From assembly GCA_021904315.1 (NCBI GenBank), contig CM038922.1:12003347-12067346 (forward strand): 64,000 nt of DNA, in the 5' to 3' direction. Both the position numbers and the translations under genes were made by a program. Below, piece after piece: positions 1 through 12,497 of this stretch (its first letter is position 1; every line of letters starts with the position of its first letter). The notes beneath the pieces were generated by a model. That model was not told the origin of the DNA and made no database searches. It saw nothing but the letters and a program-made list of their open reading frames with translations. Source of the DNA: Sphagnum magellanicum (lineage: Eukaryota; Streptophyta; Sphagnopsida; Sphagnales; Sphagnaceae).

Positions 1-1
1 C

Positions 2-916
2 ATTCCAGTTTGTGATTTATTCCATCGAGTTGCACTGGACACTGCAGGGCCATTGCCTAAGATTAAATCGGGCAACAAGTATATTCTAGTGGCTATTGAC
101 CACTATTCAAAGTGGTGCGAAGCAAAGGCGGTTGCTGACCATGGAGCGAAGACGGCAGCCAGGTTCTTAGAGGATGAGATAATTTGTAGGTATGGAGTTC
201 CCAAATTCGTGTTGACTGACAATGGGGGGGAGTGGGCTGCAGAGTTCGATGTAATGTGTAGGGATTATGCCATTCAACACCAACGCACTGCGCCTTAATG
301 GCCTCAGTGCAATGGGATGGCTGAGCGCATGATCAAGACCATCAAGCATGGTATAACTGTGCTTGCTGCTATTCCTACCAACATGGATTGTTGGGACCAG
401 CAATTGGCCAAGGTTCTGTTTGGGTACCGCTGTGGAATACAAACAAGTACAAATTTTTCTCCATTCATGATCCTTACTGGTCGAACACCACGATTGAGGG
501 TAGACAACTACTTGCAGGCCCTGACTGCCGAGACTGACGATGATGTGGATGTGGAAACTGTTGCAGCTCAGTTTCTGCAGAAAGTGGAGCTCATTGCGAG
601 TATCCACAACAATGTTCTGCTCAATGTGGAGCAAGCTCAGCAACAACAAAAGAGAGTATATGCTGCTAGAAGAGGTAAACATTTGTTTGAGGGCTTGATT
701 GCAGGCCAGACCATGGTGAAGATGAAGAAGCCAAGGAAACGAAGGGCTCTGATTGCAAGTTGGGAGGGACCCTACCAATTCGTCGGACATTCAAATGGGA
801 AGGGCAACCTCGATTTTGAAGAAGGTTGTCGATTATGCATCGTACAAGATGCCGACGGTCACCAATGGGAGAGGTCTTGTCGAGACCTCCAAATCTTTTA
901 TGCTCCACCAAACTAG
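2..916 (+). pseudogene. Ty3/gypsy integrase, C-terminal part of pol (element 1)
   Basis: This is the 3' end of a Ty3/gypsy polyprotein, cut by the window edge. Integrase inserts retrotransposon cDNA into the genome. The catalytic D,D-35-E core is visible: Asp at 38-40 (in VALDTAGPLP), Asp at 218-220 (in LTDNGGEW) and Glu at 323-325 (in MAERMIKT). A GPY/F module (WEGPYQFVG) lies near 760-790. No chromodomain follows before the stop at 914-916. One in-frame TAA at 296-298, between 'RTAP' and 'WPQCNG', breaks the frame; the second element reads CAG there. The protein is closely similar along its whole length to the integrase at 15990-17366. Unlike that copy, this one keeps the second catalytic Asp. 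Confidence 0.93.
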
Positions 917-920
917 ATGA

Positions 921-961
921 AGCTGAGGGACTCAGCTGTTTAAGAAGGGAGGGGTTACATA
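921..961 (+). other. Conserved hairpin plus polypurine tract (element 1)
   Basis: A 7-bp stem with a 3-base loop (AGCTGAG-GGA-CTCAGCT, 921-937) is followed by a purine-rich tract AAGAAGGGAGGGG (942-954) and TTACATA. The tract sits directly before the LTR start, where a polypurine tract primes plus-strand DNA synthesis. The same hairpin and tract occur at 17371-17412 in element 2. Confidence 0.7.
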
Positions 962-1841
962 TGTCACACCAAAGTGGGTTTCCACATTGTGTGAACACCC
1001 GGGCATTGAGGGTGTGCTTTGGTATAATTAAGCCGTCTAGATTTTGGCAGCGGATGTTTTTCTCCATGACGGCTACATGGCTGTGCATGGGACGTTTATG
1101 TGAGTGGGTGTGCAGGAGTGAAGGCGGCGCGAATGATGAAGAGGAGTGGAGCTGCATTGATGCGTCGAAAGGTGGGAAAGGAGGAAAAGCCTGATGGGGA
1201 AGCTGGGTGTAGAACGGAACGACAGGACGCTTGGATGTGACGGAGTTTTTGGAGAGAGAAGAAGAAACTCGGTAAAGAGAAGAGGGATTTTTTTTTGGCT
1301 GAATGTGTAGTGGCGTAAGAGAGAGCACTGGGACGACAGAGAGGAATGAGAGGAGGAGGAGCAATCCTTGGGGGAAAGGTGGAGAAAGCTTAGTGAGACA
1401 GTAGTTTGGTTTAAAGTGAGAAACTTCCACTGCGTTTGACAATCAGTCAAGTTACTGCAGGAGAATCAGAGAGAGAGAGAGCTTAGAGAGTGCTAGGAAT
1501 CTGATGTTTTTGTGAACATTTCAAATGGGAAGCAAGCTTGTGCTTTCGGGGAATGTACAGAGTTTGTAATGAAACAAGAGAGTTTCCTTTGCCGGCATTT
1601 GTGGGAACGTGTAAGGCAGGAGATAGATCCATTGAAATTCTGTTCTTCTGCTGTGTGGGAAGAAAATGCTTGCAGGTCTATGATTTCATGATGTTCATTT
1701 GAAAGAGTCAGTAGGTAGGTTGTGTGCTATGTTTTTGGAGATCTGAGTTGTATGCTAGAGACTTAGGAGAACATGGACGCTAGGGTTCGTTGAAGGCAAT
1801 CAATGCGCTGTGTTTTCAGGACCCTCTTTTTTTTGGTTACA
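962..1841 (+). repeat. 3' LTR of Ty3/gypsy element 1 (~880 bp)
   Basis: It begins TGTCACACC right after the polypurine tract and ends CTTTTTTTTGGTTACA at 1841, where AT-rich DNA starts. The end matches the 3' LTR end of element 2 (18485-18499), which fixes the boundary. The rest shows little obvious similarity to the element 2 LTR, although the adjoining integrase genes are close. It contains (GA)n near 1465-1480. The partner 5' LTR lies outside the window. Confidence 0.75.
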
Positions 1842-4447
1842 CCCACATTTATATTGGAATAAATTTAAAATATATATTTTTCACGTCTCTTCAATTATCA
1901 GAGTTAAACCATTCACTTTTAATGTGTTAAAACTATTATTCACAAATTGCATCTTGCACTTATTATAATATACCAAAACACATACAAGTCAATGTTTTGT
2001 TATTATACTCGAATGGTTTAATGGTTTTTTCACATTTTTTGAACTATCAACATTTTTACATGAATCAAATCATTCATTTTGAGCTTATTGAAATTACTAT
2101 TCAAATGTTGCATATCGAAACACACATAACAATTTAATGTCTCACATTTATACATGAATGGGTTAATGAATTTTTTTAGATCTCTTGAACTATTCTCATT
2201 TGCACATGAGTTGAATCATTCACTTTGAATGTTGTTGAATCTATTACTCATGAATTGCATTTTGCACTCACTACAATTTTTTGGAATGGATGTATAAAAC
2301 ATGAGAAGTATCACATTTATATTTGAACGGGTTAGTGATTAGGTCAAAATGTTCATGCATGCAAAATTTAGGATGCATGTAGACCTCTAAATTATAAGTT
2401 TTTCATATTAAATTCTTGTACATTAAAATGTATGATTTCCCCCTAGTTTGTTTTAGGCATCATGAACAAGTTTATTATTATGAATGTTCATGATGTGACA
2501 CCAAAAAAATAAAAAATAAAAATCCATAATTTTTTTCCCATTTTTTTCTTAGTGCATGAAAAACAAATCCATGTTAAAAACAAGGATTTAATTTTTTAAT
2601 TTAAAGTATTATTATTATGAAAATTATCAATATTTTATAATGAAAATTATCAATATTTTATACTTATTATTTTATTTTAAACATGATTTATCAAAAACAT
2701 TAAGTTTGTTTTGTTACATGTTTATGTTTAAATATTTAAAAATGAATTAAAATATGCCTTTACATTTTTTCTTGAATTTTCACTATATTTTCCATATTTT
2801 CCCAATAAGAATTGCCCAATTAAAAAAATTTGAAACCAAAAAAACATGTTGGTTGGGGGAGGGGGGGTGGGGAGGGAGAGGTTGGGGGTAATCCAACTAT
2901 TTAAACCAGAAATTTCACCAAATTAATTTTTTTTTTTACTTTTAAAAACGTAAAATATATTTTTACATCATTAATAAAATATGTTGCAAATTTTTCAAAG
3001 TTATGCAATTAATCATTTGTATATTATATGAATCATCTTGTTAATCAAATATGGTCTTGATAATTAAATGGTTATATTCACTATTTAATTAAAAAAAATT
3101 CTTGTGACCAATTTCTGCCAATTTAAAGGGGCAACAACATTATGAAAGCAAATTGGTCAAATTTAAAATATATATTGTCACATTTTTATAATAAAATATA
3201 GTTAGTAACCATAATATTGAAGGATTTTGTCATGGCATGTTGTGAGAAAAATGCAATCCATGATTCCATGATTTGGAAGAAAAAAAACATTTATTTTTTG
3301 TATGATGACATGGCATGTTATTCCACGTCACATTGATTCGGGACCTTGTATGTCCATGTCATGATTTTAAAATGAAAAATTATCTAGTGCAACATGTGAC
3401 TATCTAAAACAACTAGAAAACATTTCGCAAAAAAATCCTAATCAACAAGTCTTTTTTTGACCAAAACCATACAAGTTGTATATTAATCAATTTTGTCTTA
3501 TTTCACTAAAAACTTAATGAATTTGGGTAGTGAAAAAAAACAAGATTTCTTCTTGTGTTTGAAGATGTTAAATATATGAAATATGATTAATCATCCATAA
3601 GATGGACAAAATGAGGTGTATTAGAACAATGGATGGATTATGGGTGGCAAAAGAGATCTTGATTTTGTGTCATGTTACAATCCCAAGGAAGTCAATATTT
3701 GTATATTTTATTGTACATGTGAAATGAAGGGGTATTTTTGGTATGTTATGAAGTGATATATTTTTTAAATATTTAAATATTTAAATTAAACTATGAATAT
3801 TTTCAATATATCTTCATAATTCAATTTTAAGCAACCTACTTTCATTTTAAGCAAATTATTTTTAAACTTCAATAAATTGCACCTTTTTTTTGCACTTCAT
3901 TTGAAAAAAATTGGAAGTAATTTCCCATGGGTTACAATTTCTTCCTAATAATGATAAGATGATGTGGACTTAATCCTTTTAAACCAAGTATTGGCCATGG
4001 TTATTTTTTATTATGATTACACCTAGATGATATTTTGAAAGTAGCACATGTAGTATTTTAAATAATCATCACAAATGTTAATCTATAAGTGACCCCCCAA
4101 AAAATTAAAAATTAAACTTTTAAAATGTTGATATTTGAAATCAACATCATTCATGAAAATCAATGTATTACTTTATGAAAAGTAATATCCTTGAAAGAAA
4201 AAGGATATTTTTGCAACAAATTGGTTGTATGAAACAAATTTAATATTAATATTATTTGTATTTTGTGAAAAAAAAAGACATTAATGTTTTTGGGAAAAAG
4301 GTTGATAATTTTATGACAAGTAAAATTCCATAAAAGTTATTCATTTTTATGATATTTGTTTTTTGAGTACGAGTTGATATTCTTGTGATTTTTCCCCACA
4401 AAATGTAGTTGATTTTTCAGTGTCATTTTTTCCCTTTAAATACCTAG
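1842..4447. other. AT-rich non-coding stretch
   Basis: No gene is seen. The stretch is dominated by A/T runs with stop codons in all frames. A purine-rich G block (about 2853-2890) stands out. Decayed transposon DNA is likely but no family can be named. Confidence 0.5.
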
Positions 4448-5760
4448 TGGGCCCTTGTGTCATTGACCCAAGTGCATCCTTGAGGCTTTAAGAATACAAC
4501 TTTCCAAAAAAAACCTCTTCAAAGTTCTAAAAGACAAATAATGTGAAAAGTGATAATGAAGATGGCAGACAAGATGGCCAATGGGAAACTCCTCATGTAT
4601 TTCCCCATGTGATGTGAAAGGCCAAACAAAAGGGCCAGTATAATGAAAAGGCATCGATTTTTAAAAAAAACCTTATTTCATTTTTAAATGAATTTTTAAT
4701 GATGAAGATAATTCTAAATTCAATAACTTTTGCTCTATCAATCCAAAAATTGTGAAATGAACTTTATGCACACCACCTCATTGAAGGCTTTTAATGGTAC
4801 CAAAATAGCAACAAGCTAAGGCCCCACCATTTGGGAATGTTAAAAATGTGGTCACAAACATAACAAAACAAACACCAATTTTAATATATATTATGGGCCC
4901 TTGTGCTAGTGGTCCAAGTGCATGCTCAAGGCTTTAAAAAATACAACTTTCAACAAAACCTTTTCAAGGTTTTAAGAGACACAATTAATATGAAAGATGG
5001 TGATAGTAAAATGGACAAATAGGATCACCAATGGGAAATTCCTTGTGCATTTCCTCATGTGATGTAAAAGGACAAACATAAGGGTCTATGATAAAGAGGC
5101 ATTGATTGGTTTTTAAAACTATTTTTGTCAATTTTAATTAATTTTTAGTGACAAAAATCATTATAAATTCAATAGTTTGAAAATTGTGAAATGAACATTG
5201 TGCACATCGTCTTGTCAAAGGCCTTTCAATTGCATCAAAAGAGCATTGAGTTGAAGTCCCCATGATCTAGGAAGGTTATGGTCTGATATAAACATAACAA
5301 AAAAAACACTTATTTTAAAGTATACTGGTGGGCCCTTGGGTTGTTGGCCCCATTGTGATTATTTTCAAGGTTCTTAGGAATATAATTTTCCAAAAAACCT
5401 TTTCAAGGATCTAAGAGACATTATGAAAGGGCAAATTAAATGGCCAATGGGAAATTCCCCATGCATTTCCCATGTGATGAAGCGGCAAATAGAAGGGCCC
5501 ATATGATGAAGATGCATTGATTGGTTTTTGAAAACATTAAATTATAATTTTAAATTAATTTCCAATGAAAAAAATCACTCTAAATTCAATCACTTTTGTT
5601 CCACATGAGTTCATAAATTGTAAAATAACCACTATGTAACCTAATTAGGATTTTTCAACAATAGCAAAAGTGCAATGAAGTGTCCATCATTTGGGAGGGT
5701 TAAGGCATAGTCACAAACAAAACAAAACCAGACACAAACACCTATATATATCAAAACAAG
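4448..5760 (+). repeat. Three tandem copies of a ~440-bp repeat (R1)
   Basis: Copies start at 4448, 4894 and 5331, each at 'GGGCCCTTG' followed by a variant of CCAAGTGCAT. Each copy then has, in the same order, AATACAACTTTCC, AAACCTTTTCAAGG, AATGGGAAATTCC, GGCATTGATTGGTTTTT, ATTGTGAAATGAAC and CACAAACATAACAAAACA. Spacing is 446 and 437 bp. Copies of the same family occur elsewhere in both orientations. No coding capacity is seen. Confidence 0.75.
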
Positions 5761-8700
5761 TGATAGTTTTCAAAAAATTTAAAATAAATATTTATAGCTT
5801 TTAATTAAACTAGGTGTCATGTGCCTACAACTTTGGTTGCATGCAACATCTTCAAACACGTGTTTGTAAAGCTAATTGGCATATGCCATTGTTTGTATAT
5901 GTCCCCTTTATCACATGATGATGTGCATTGCATATCATGAAACTTCAATTCTTGCTCCAAGTTTACTTGTAATCTCTACATTGATGTTTCTATGAATGAA
6001 TAAATCTAGAGGCTTTGCATCCATGCATCATCATTGTGAAATGTATATCCATGGGTTTAAAACACACAAATCTTCATTTAATTTTACATATCACGTCATT
6101 TACAAATTGAAAATTGGCATGCAACCTTAGAAGAAATACCCAAAAAAAAAGCCAAATAATGATAATATATTTTAAAAACTATAAGTGAAAATATTTCCTT
6201 TATATTTCTATCATAATTATTTAATACAAATATGATATCTATACGTGCTTTCCAACCTACCTCTTCTAAGCCTAACTATGTCAATTGTTTCCCTTATCCT
6301 TTTACATGAATATAACAAGACAAATCAACATGTGTTTTCTCATGTCCATGTTGTCTATATTAAGAAAGGGTAGATGCAAGTTAGGGTGCCTCAAAAGTGG
6401 TAAGAGTCCTAGTCCCAAAAGCCCATATAAAGTTCATATTTAAACTTTAGAATGATTTTTTTTTTGTTAAAAACCAATATTGAGTGGGTCCTATGTGGTG
6501 ATTAATCATTAATAAAGTTCATATGAAAGGATGCCCATCTAGAAAACTTTTTAACATACATATCAATCCAACAAAAAATGACCAAGGTTGGGACTTTTGA
6601 AATTAAGGTCCAAATTTGGTCATTCAAAAGTTCATAATCATTTGTTCATTAAATTTTTTGTTGTAATTTTTTCAATCCATCTTTTTTCCCCATCATGTAT
6701 CATATATTGATTCCCATAACAAAATCATAACAAATTATGCATTTGAATGTTAATGCAAAACCCATATTATAGTCCATATGTCCACTTTAAAAGTCCATTA
6801 CTATATGATTGGTGTATGTTTATTGAATTTCACCCTTCAATAAATATTACTATTCAAGTTTTAAATTTTAATCCATAATTTTTTTTCATATTGATGATTT
6901 TACAATGCATTTGTAGCATTTGAATAAAGTACATTCTGCAAAAAAATTATAAGGACACAAAATGAACCACTATAGTTTGCATCCACCCAAAAATCTAATA
7001 ACCTATCTCTTTCAAGTTCAATTACCTAATCCTTTTCCCCTACCCACCTAAATAAAATATGGACATAAATTTGAAATTAGAGAGAAATAATGATGAATTA
7101 TTGATAACCATAAGGGACAAAAAGAAAAGGAAAATGGGGTGGGGAATTTTGCTTAGTTTGAAACCTTGCTCTTGAGGTCAAAGGCATCACACTCATAAAA
7201 TTAAAAAACTAATGATGTAGGTGCATGTAAATTATAAATTCATAATGATTATTTAACATTATTATTATTATTATTTAAACAACATTTGTAAAGGAAAATG
7301 AACATTTAAAATTTGAACATTATTATGATGATTCTAATGTTGTCCTTCAAGCCCCAATAAGGATAACATTTTTAAGCCCTTAAAGATTATATTAGTTTTC
7401 ATCTTAATGATAATTACATTTTTTAAAAAAAATCTGGGGATAAAAAGAAATTAATTCATTTCGATAATGAAATTAGTGGAAACATCTTATAACACAATGT
7501 TTAATATACGAGCAAATGTAATTTGTACAAAAGGTGGAAGCAATGATTGTAATATTGATTGATCAAATCTTGGTACACTTATGTGTTTAATTACTAAAAT
7601 TACACCTTGATCTTGTGTTTAATCAGTCAAAGAAAATAACAACAACAAACTTTTTGGACATGCAAATATTTTTAGTAATCATTAAAGGGCTTTCAATTGA
7701 AATCATGTGGCAAACATGGTTTTTGCAATATTCAAAATTGGAGAAGATTAATTGTTATAAATACATAACTTCAAAACATTTAGTTTTATTTTGCAATTTT
7801 TTCCTCACTTTATTTTTACTTTTCCCATCAATTAAAAAAATTTGCAACTCCAAAAACATTGCCCTTGGATAGGTGGCACAACCAAAATCAATATGGCATT
7901 CAATGACCCAATTGATCATTATCCATCTACAACATGTTAGAACATAATTGCAATTTTATTTAAGATGATTGTTAAATTTATAATGTGATGTATTTGCAAG
8001 TTTCCCTTATTTATTATGATTACATCACCCCATCATCAATCCTTTTATACGATCTTGATTCATGAATGTTTATGAGAAATCTGTTAGAACTTTTAATGTT
8101 GTACAATAAATTCAAAATTATGTGTACATTATTTTTTCATTATTTAAAAGTTAAAAAGTGAGCATTTAAGACAATATAATAGTTACTAAATTATAATATA
8201 AATACTGAAAATATTAGGGTATTAAGATTTTTGTTACATTACTTTCATCAACTAAATTGAGGTATATTTTTAATTCAGTTTGTAATTATCATTGACAACA
8301 ATACATTTTTCATTTGTAAAACATCATAATGAATTACACATTAAGGCATAATGAGAGGGCAAAGGTGTGCATGTTTGCCAACATTCTCTAAAGCTTAAGG
8401 AATGTCTAAATTCAAAATTGGAAGATGTAATGTTTTACTATGCATATAAACTTTCACCTTTTAATTTCAATTATATGAGGTCAATATATCTAGTACTAGA
8501 TGGTGGTTAGTGGGGAGATTACAATGTGATATTTTGTATAATGTTTTCAAATTTTCATTGTCCAAAATTGTGAAAAAAATTCAAGTTAAAATGGAATAAG
8601 AATTTATCCATGTACATATGAAAATATTAATTGGTATAATAAACAACCCAAATATTCAATTGTTTTAATGAATTGCAAACTTTACCTATTGAAGGATATT

Positions 8701-9458
8701 ACAAGGAGGCAAATTTTGGAATTAAGAAAAAATAACATTATGTGCATATTTATAAGATTTGAAGATTATAATACCTTTTTGCATTCAACATTTGGGTATC
8801 AAATAATCATTTTAATTTTCAAAATCTAGTTTGGTAGTAAAAAATAATCTATGGAACTTCAACAATAAATATAGATATGAACTTCTTTAGTGAGTTATTT
8901 GCACTATGAACCTCTAACATAATGAAACCTTTTACCAAATTTTATATTGCTTCTTTTTGTAAAAACGAGGAGTGATAACATTCCACCAAATTATAGGATA
9001 AAGAAAGGTTGTCAATTAATTGATACTTGTTCTACAATGGTGGGTTAGCCTAAAGCAAGAAGTTATTGTTTTTCCACCAATTTTTGTAATTTTTTCTAGC
9101 TTGTAAATTTCTTAAATTTCAACATTTCAAACAAAGAATTTCTAGAATTTTTCACATTTCCAAAAATAGTTTAACTTTTACCAAACCTAAAGAGGTACTA
9201 TAGTAGTAACAACTAACCCATTGGGTTTGTTTTGAAAGAAAGGAACTAAATTTGAATTTCTTGTACAAACAAAAGGTCAAGTTATAGTGTTTCAATGAGG
9301 ATGTGCTAAAATAGATCAAAATTAAAAATAATAAATTAGGGACATGCATGGACATTTTATTTAAATTATAATTTGGTTAAAATATGTGAATTGAAAACTC
9401 CTTTTGCAATTCAAAAATTCTTCATAAAAACAATAAAACTTACATGTATAATAGTTGT
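5761..9458. other. AT-rich non-coding stretch
   Basis: No recognisable gene. Open frames here (for example 7615-7872) are low-complexity and match nothing I know. Nothing repeated on a large scale was noticed. Confidence 0.45.
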
Positions 9459-9497
9459 TTTGTTTTGCTTTGTTTTGTTTGTTTGTTTGTTTGTTTG
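9459..9497. repeat. Simple repeat (TTTTG/TTTG)n
   Basis: A run of TTTTG and then GTTT units at the edge of the inverted R1 copy. A shorter T/G-rich run lies near 19966-19975 beside another R1 copy, so it may be part of the family. Confidence 0.7.
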
Positions 9498-9499
9498 TG

Positions 9500-10102
9500 A
9501 TTGCACCTTAATCCTCATGAACTATGAAGCCCCTTGTTATGCTTTTAGTATCATTAGAAAGCCCTTAGCAAAGCGATGTGCATGGTGATCATTTTGTAAA
9601 TTTTTGACAAACAATGCAAAAGTTATTGAATTTAAAGTGATTTTCATCATTGAAAATTAATTAGAATTTATAAAATTATTTCTTTCAACCAATGAATGCC
9701 TCTTCATATCACATGAAGAAGTGTATTTGCCTATTCATGACATGAGAACATGCATTTGTATTTTCATGTCACGAGAAAATGCATGAAGAATCTCTCATTG
9801 GCTATCGTCACATTTAACCATCTCAACCAATCAATGCCTTCTCATGTCACACAAGAAAATGCATAGAGAATCTCCCATTGGCCATCTTATTGACCCTTTC
9901 ATTATGAGCCCTTCTATTTGACCTTTCACGTCCCAAATTTTAATAGTCTTTCACGTCCAAGCACTTGGGGCCAAGTGACATTTGAATTCACACTTTGGCA
10001 AATAAGATTTTTTTAGAATTGAGTTTATTTTAAAATGATGCCTTTTAGTATAATTTTGAAAATGTTTCCTAAAAAGTTATATCTTTTAGAGCCTTGAAGA
10101 TG
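9500..10102 (-). repeat. Inverted R1 repeat copy, interrupted by LTR element 2
   Basis: Read on the minus strand this matches the 4448-5760 units: the ATCATTAGAAAGCCCTTAG block (~9550), CAAAAGTTATTGAATTTAAAGTGATTTTCATCATTG (~9618-9653), two versions of the 'GAGAATCTCCCATTGGCCATC' block (~9785 and ~9865), and AGCCTTGAAGATG at its end. The expected continuation (CACTTGGGCCAATGG...) is found only after the LTR element, at 18500-18540. This copy therefore holds the insertion site. Confidence 0.75.
10098..10102 (+). repeat. Target site duplication, left (AGATG / GATG)
   Basis: GATG directly precedes the 5' LTR and GATG directly follows the 3' LTR at 18500-18503. Counting the shared A gives the 5-bp AGATG typical of Ty3/gypsy insertions. 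R1 reads through once the element is mentally removed. Confidence 0.75.
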
Positions 10103-11167
10103 TGTGACCGAACAATGGGTCACCGCACAGTGGAGCCACATTGTTTCTGATCCTAATTTTGCAACCATCACTGGTTTGGCTGCGCATTATTCTCATTTAC
10201 TACTGGAATGCATGGCGGCTGCTTCTAGAGGGCCAAGGAGGCTCATCGCGCGTGAAGAAGATGGCGCGCGATTATGGTTTGGGGGAGGTGTTGCAATCAT
10301 GATTTGAGGCGGTGGGACGCGTATGGCGGTGGTAGAGCTGGCAATTCGGAGGCTAGGAGTGGCAAGCAAGAAAAGGAGAAAAAGTTTTTCAGAGAGGGAG
10401 AGCTGGAAAGTAGGAAGCTTAGTTTTGGAGAGAGAGCAGGAGTGGAAGAGCAAGGCAGATTGTGCTAGACGCTTAAAGAGATGTGTAGATCGAGGCGTGG
10501 ATCGGTTGTTTTTGAGAAGTTTGGACTGGTTATAGACTTTTTCCGTTGCGCCAGTAGCTAGCCAAGCAGTTGCAATTGGCATCAGGAAGCTTAGTTTTGA
10601 AGAAGTAACAGAGCAAGACTAGGAACCAGAGTTAGATTGAAATCGTTTGCATGAACTGTTAGGATCTGAGAGGAATGCTGGGAGGATGGCCCTCAACTGT
10701 CTTCACATTTGACGTTTTTGTATATGTTCACACTTTCCATGTTTGCAGTAAACAAGCTTCAGGTCAAGAAAAGTGCTGTCAGGGTCTTACTGTTGCATTT
10801 TGTTGAGAAAAAAAGTCTGTGTGTTTGCTGAACATGTGTATGCCAAGAATCACTGGTCGAAAGGACCAAGTCCTGTGAGCTGTCTGATTGGTGTCAGGTC
10901 GGCAGAGATCGAAGGCAATTCAAGTCTGTGTGTTATGTGAATAAAATTCAAGGTTCTGAGTTCCATGATCGGAGTGGTGAATGTTCCAAGAATGCAATTT
11001 GTGTGTGTTTGAAGATCTAGGCGTGCACACCAATTAAGTCTTGAACAGAGTCTGAGAAGAGAAAGAAGATCAGGCGTCGCGATTTAGTTTCGGGACATCA
11101 GGAATTAGCGATCCGTGAGGATCTGTGTGTTGCCAGGGTGTTCGATGAGATTGTGCACCCTCCTTTT
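10103..11167 (+). repeat. 5' LTR of Ty3/gypsy element 2
   Basis: Starts TGTGACCGAACAATGGGTCAC and is colinear with the 3' LTR at 17413-18499 with scattered substitutions and a few small indels. A candidate poly-A signal AATAAA lies at 10940-10945, matched at 18263-18268. The 3' LTR ends TTTTTGGTTACA, but here the LTR runs straight into the primer-binding site. That looks like loss of about 8 bases between two TGGT repeats. Confidence 0.9.
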
Positions 11168-11179
11168 TGGTATCAGAGC
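11168..11179 (+). other. Primer-binding site, initiator tRNA-Met type
   Basis: TGGTATCAGAGC directly follows the 5' LTR. This is the usual complement to the 3' end of plant initiator methionine tRNA, used to prime minus-strand synthesis in many plant LTR retrotransposons. Confidence 0.85.
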
Positions 11180-12038
11180 AGGTTCGGCAGTTTCGGTAGA
11201 ACCTGTATCGGTCTAGGTAGAATGTATCATGTCTTCATCTGGAGCAGATGAAGTAGGAGCAAAAGAACTAACTCAAGACATTCGTGAACAATGAATTGTT
11301 AATAGGTTTGATTATTGGACCATTCGAGGTGGACCATAGAGGGGAGCGGTAGTGCTACGCTTCCTGGGTTTTGGGGCGATAACACTTGTCGAGATAGATC
11401 CAGAAGTCGCCCGAGTTGGAGACGTAGCAGTAGAGATAGCTCATAGTGGCTTCCATACACGAGCTGAGGTTTGGTTAAGGGTACGAAATGGAGCAGATGG
11501 ATGGGCGTCCATTTCACAGTTACAGACCCAATACTACTACGCCTCATATCTTGCGTAGAGTAAATCCTAGATTCATGGAGAGGCAGCGTAGTGTGCCAAG
11601 GTTGGGAGACATCTGGATTCCCAAGTCTCCTGTATCGCCTAACCATTTTCCTCGATTCTACATTCCTGGGGTAGAAGATCTGTTCCAGACTGGGGATCGT
11701 GTTATCAGAGTGGAACATGCTAGATCAAGGTCCCGCCTCATAAGTTGGAGAGTGTGGCGCGATTCAGAAGCGAAGTGGCAATTCCAACAGGAATCCACAG
11801 ATGAACAATGTTTTTCTACTTTTCCATCCAATTTTGAACCTTTGAGACCAGTGGCCAAGGGAGCTTAGTCGGAGTTTGATGTGTAGCTCGGATGACACCT
11901 GTCTTTTTCAAAAGTTAGAACTGAGCTACAGAGGTTGAGAAGCTTGTTGATTTTGTTGACGCATGCTTACTATTGAGGGATTATGTGATTATAAGCGGTG
12001 TTGTAATTTTTGTTTGTTGATCATTGTGTGCTTGCAAG
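11180..12038 (+). pseudogene. Leader and probable gag N-terminal region (decayed)
   Basis: An ATG at 11229 opens a short stretch (MSSSSGADEVGAKELT...) in the same frame as the downstream polyprotein but meets a TGA after 22 codons. A second frame over about 11365-11868 reads as Arg/Ser-rich and then more protein-like (for example PRLGDIWIPKSP). It is unclear whether this was one gag N-terminus with a frame change, a separate ORF, or leader sequence. No domain is recognised. Confidence 0.4.
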
Positions 12039-12497
12039 ATGACTAGTCCACAGGGAATGGATGAACTGTTCTGGGGACGAGACCATGAGGATGTCAACGA
12101 TTGGGCAGAAAGGCTCACCATGGCCGCTGAAGTGTGTGATTTGAATGCGGACAAACTCTTCAAGATTGTGAAACTGAACCTGCGGGGTAGAGCTAAAAAG
12201 TGGTTCAAGATACTACAGCCAGCACCAGCTGATTGGCTAGAATTGAAGACGTTGATAGTGCAGAAGTACGGGAATGTGGACGTTGATGACATCCGAATGA
12301 AACTCGATGCCATCAAGCAAGAACGCAAGGAGAGGGTTCAAAAATATTTTGAGCGGCTAGATAAACTGTTCCAAAACGGACGGATACCAGACGCCGAACA
12401 GAGGAAGCGATTTTTGGGTAGGTTGAGGCCTGAGATTCAGAAACTATGTGTAGTTAGGACGTTCGCTGACATTGAAGAGCTAGTGGGTGCTGCCACA
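12039..12497 (+). pseudogene. Ty3/gypsy gag capsid domain (element 2)
   Basis: Gag capsid packages element RNA into cytoplasmic particles. The translation has features of the plant retrotransposon gag family: DWAERLTMAAEV near the start, LRGRAKKWFK, then WLELKTLIVQKYG and a helical RKERVQKYFERLDKLFQNG stretch. The chosen start is the ATG at 12039. A TAG at 12498-12500 (likely from CAG) breaks the frame, which then continues as nucleocapsid. Everything from here to 17366 is in one frame. Confidence 0.88.

Noticed and set aside
167-1442. Minus-strand open frames of 207 and 258 codons opposite integrase and LTR 1
   Set aside because: They are antisense shadows of the integrase frame and LTR; no domain matches and composition mirrors the plus strand.
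10193-10582. Minus-strand open frame inside the 5' LTR
   Set aside because: Lies in LTR sequence, is repeated as a partial shadow at 17663-17905, and has no domain.
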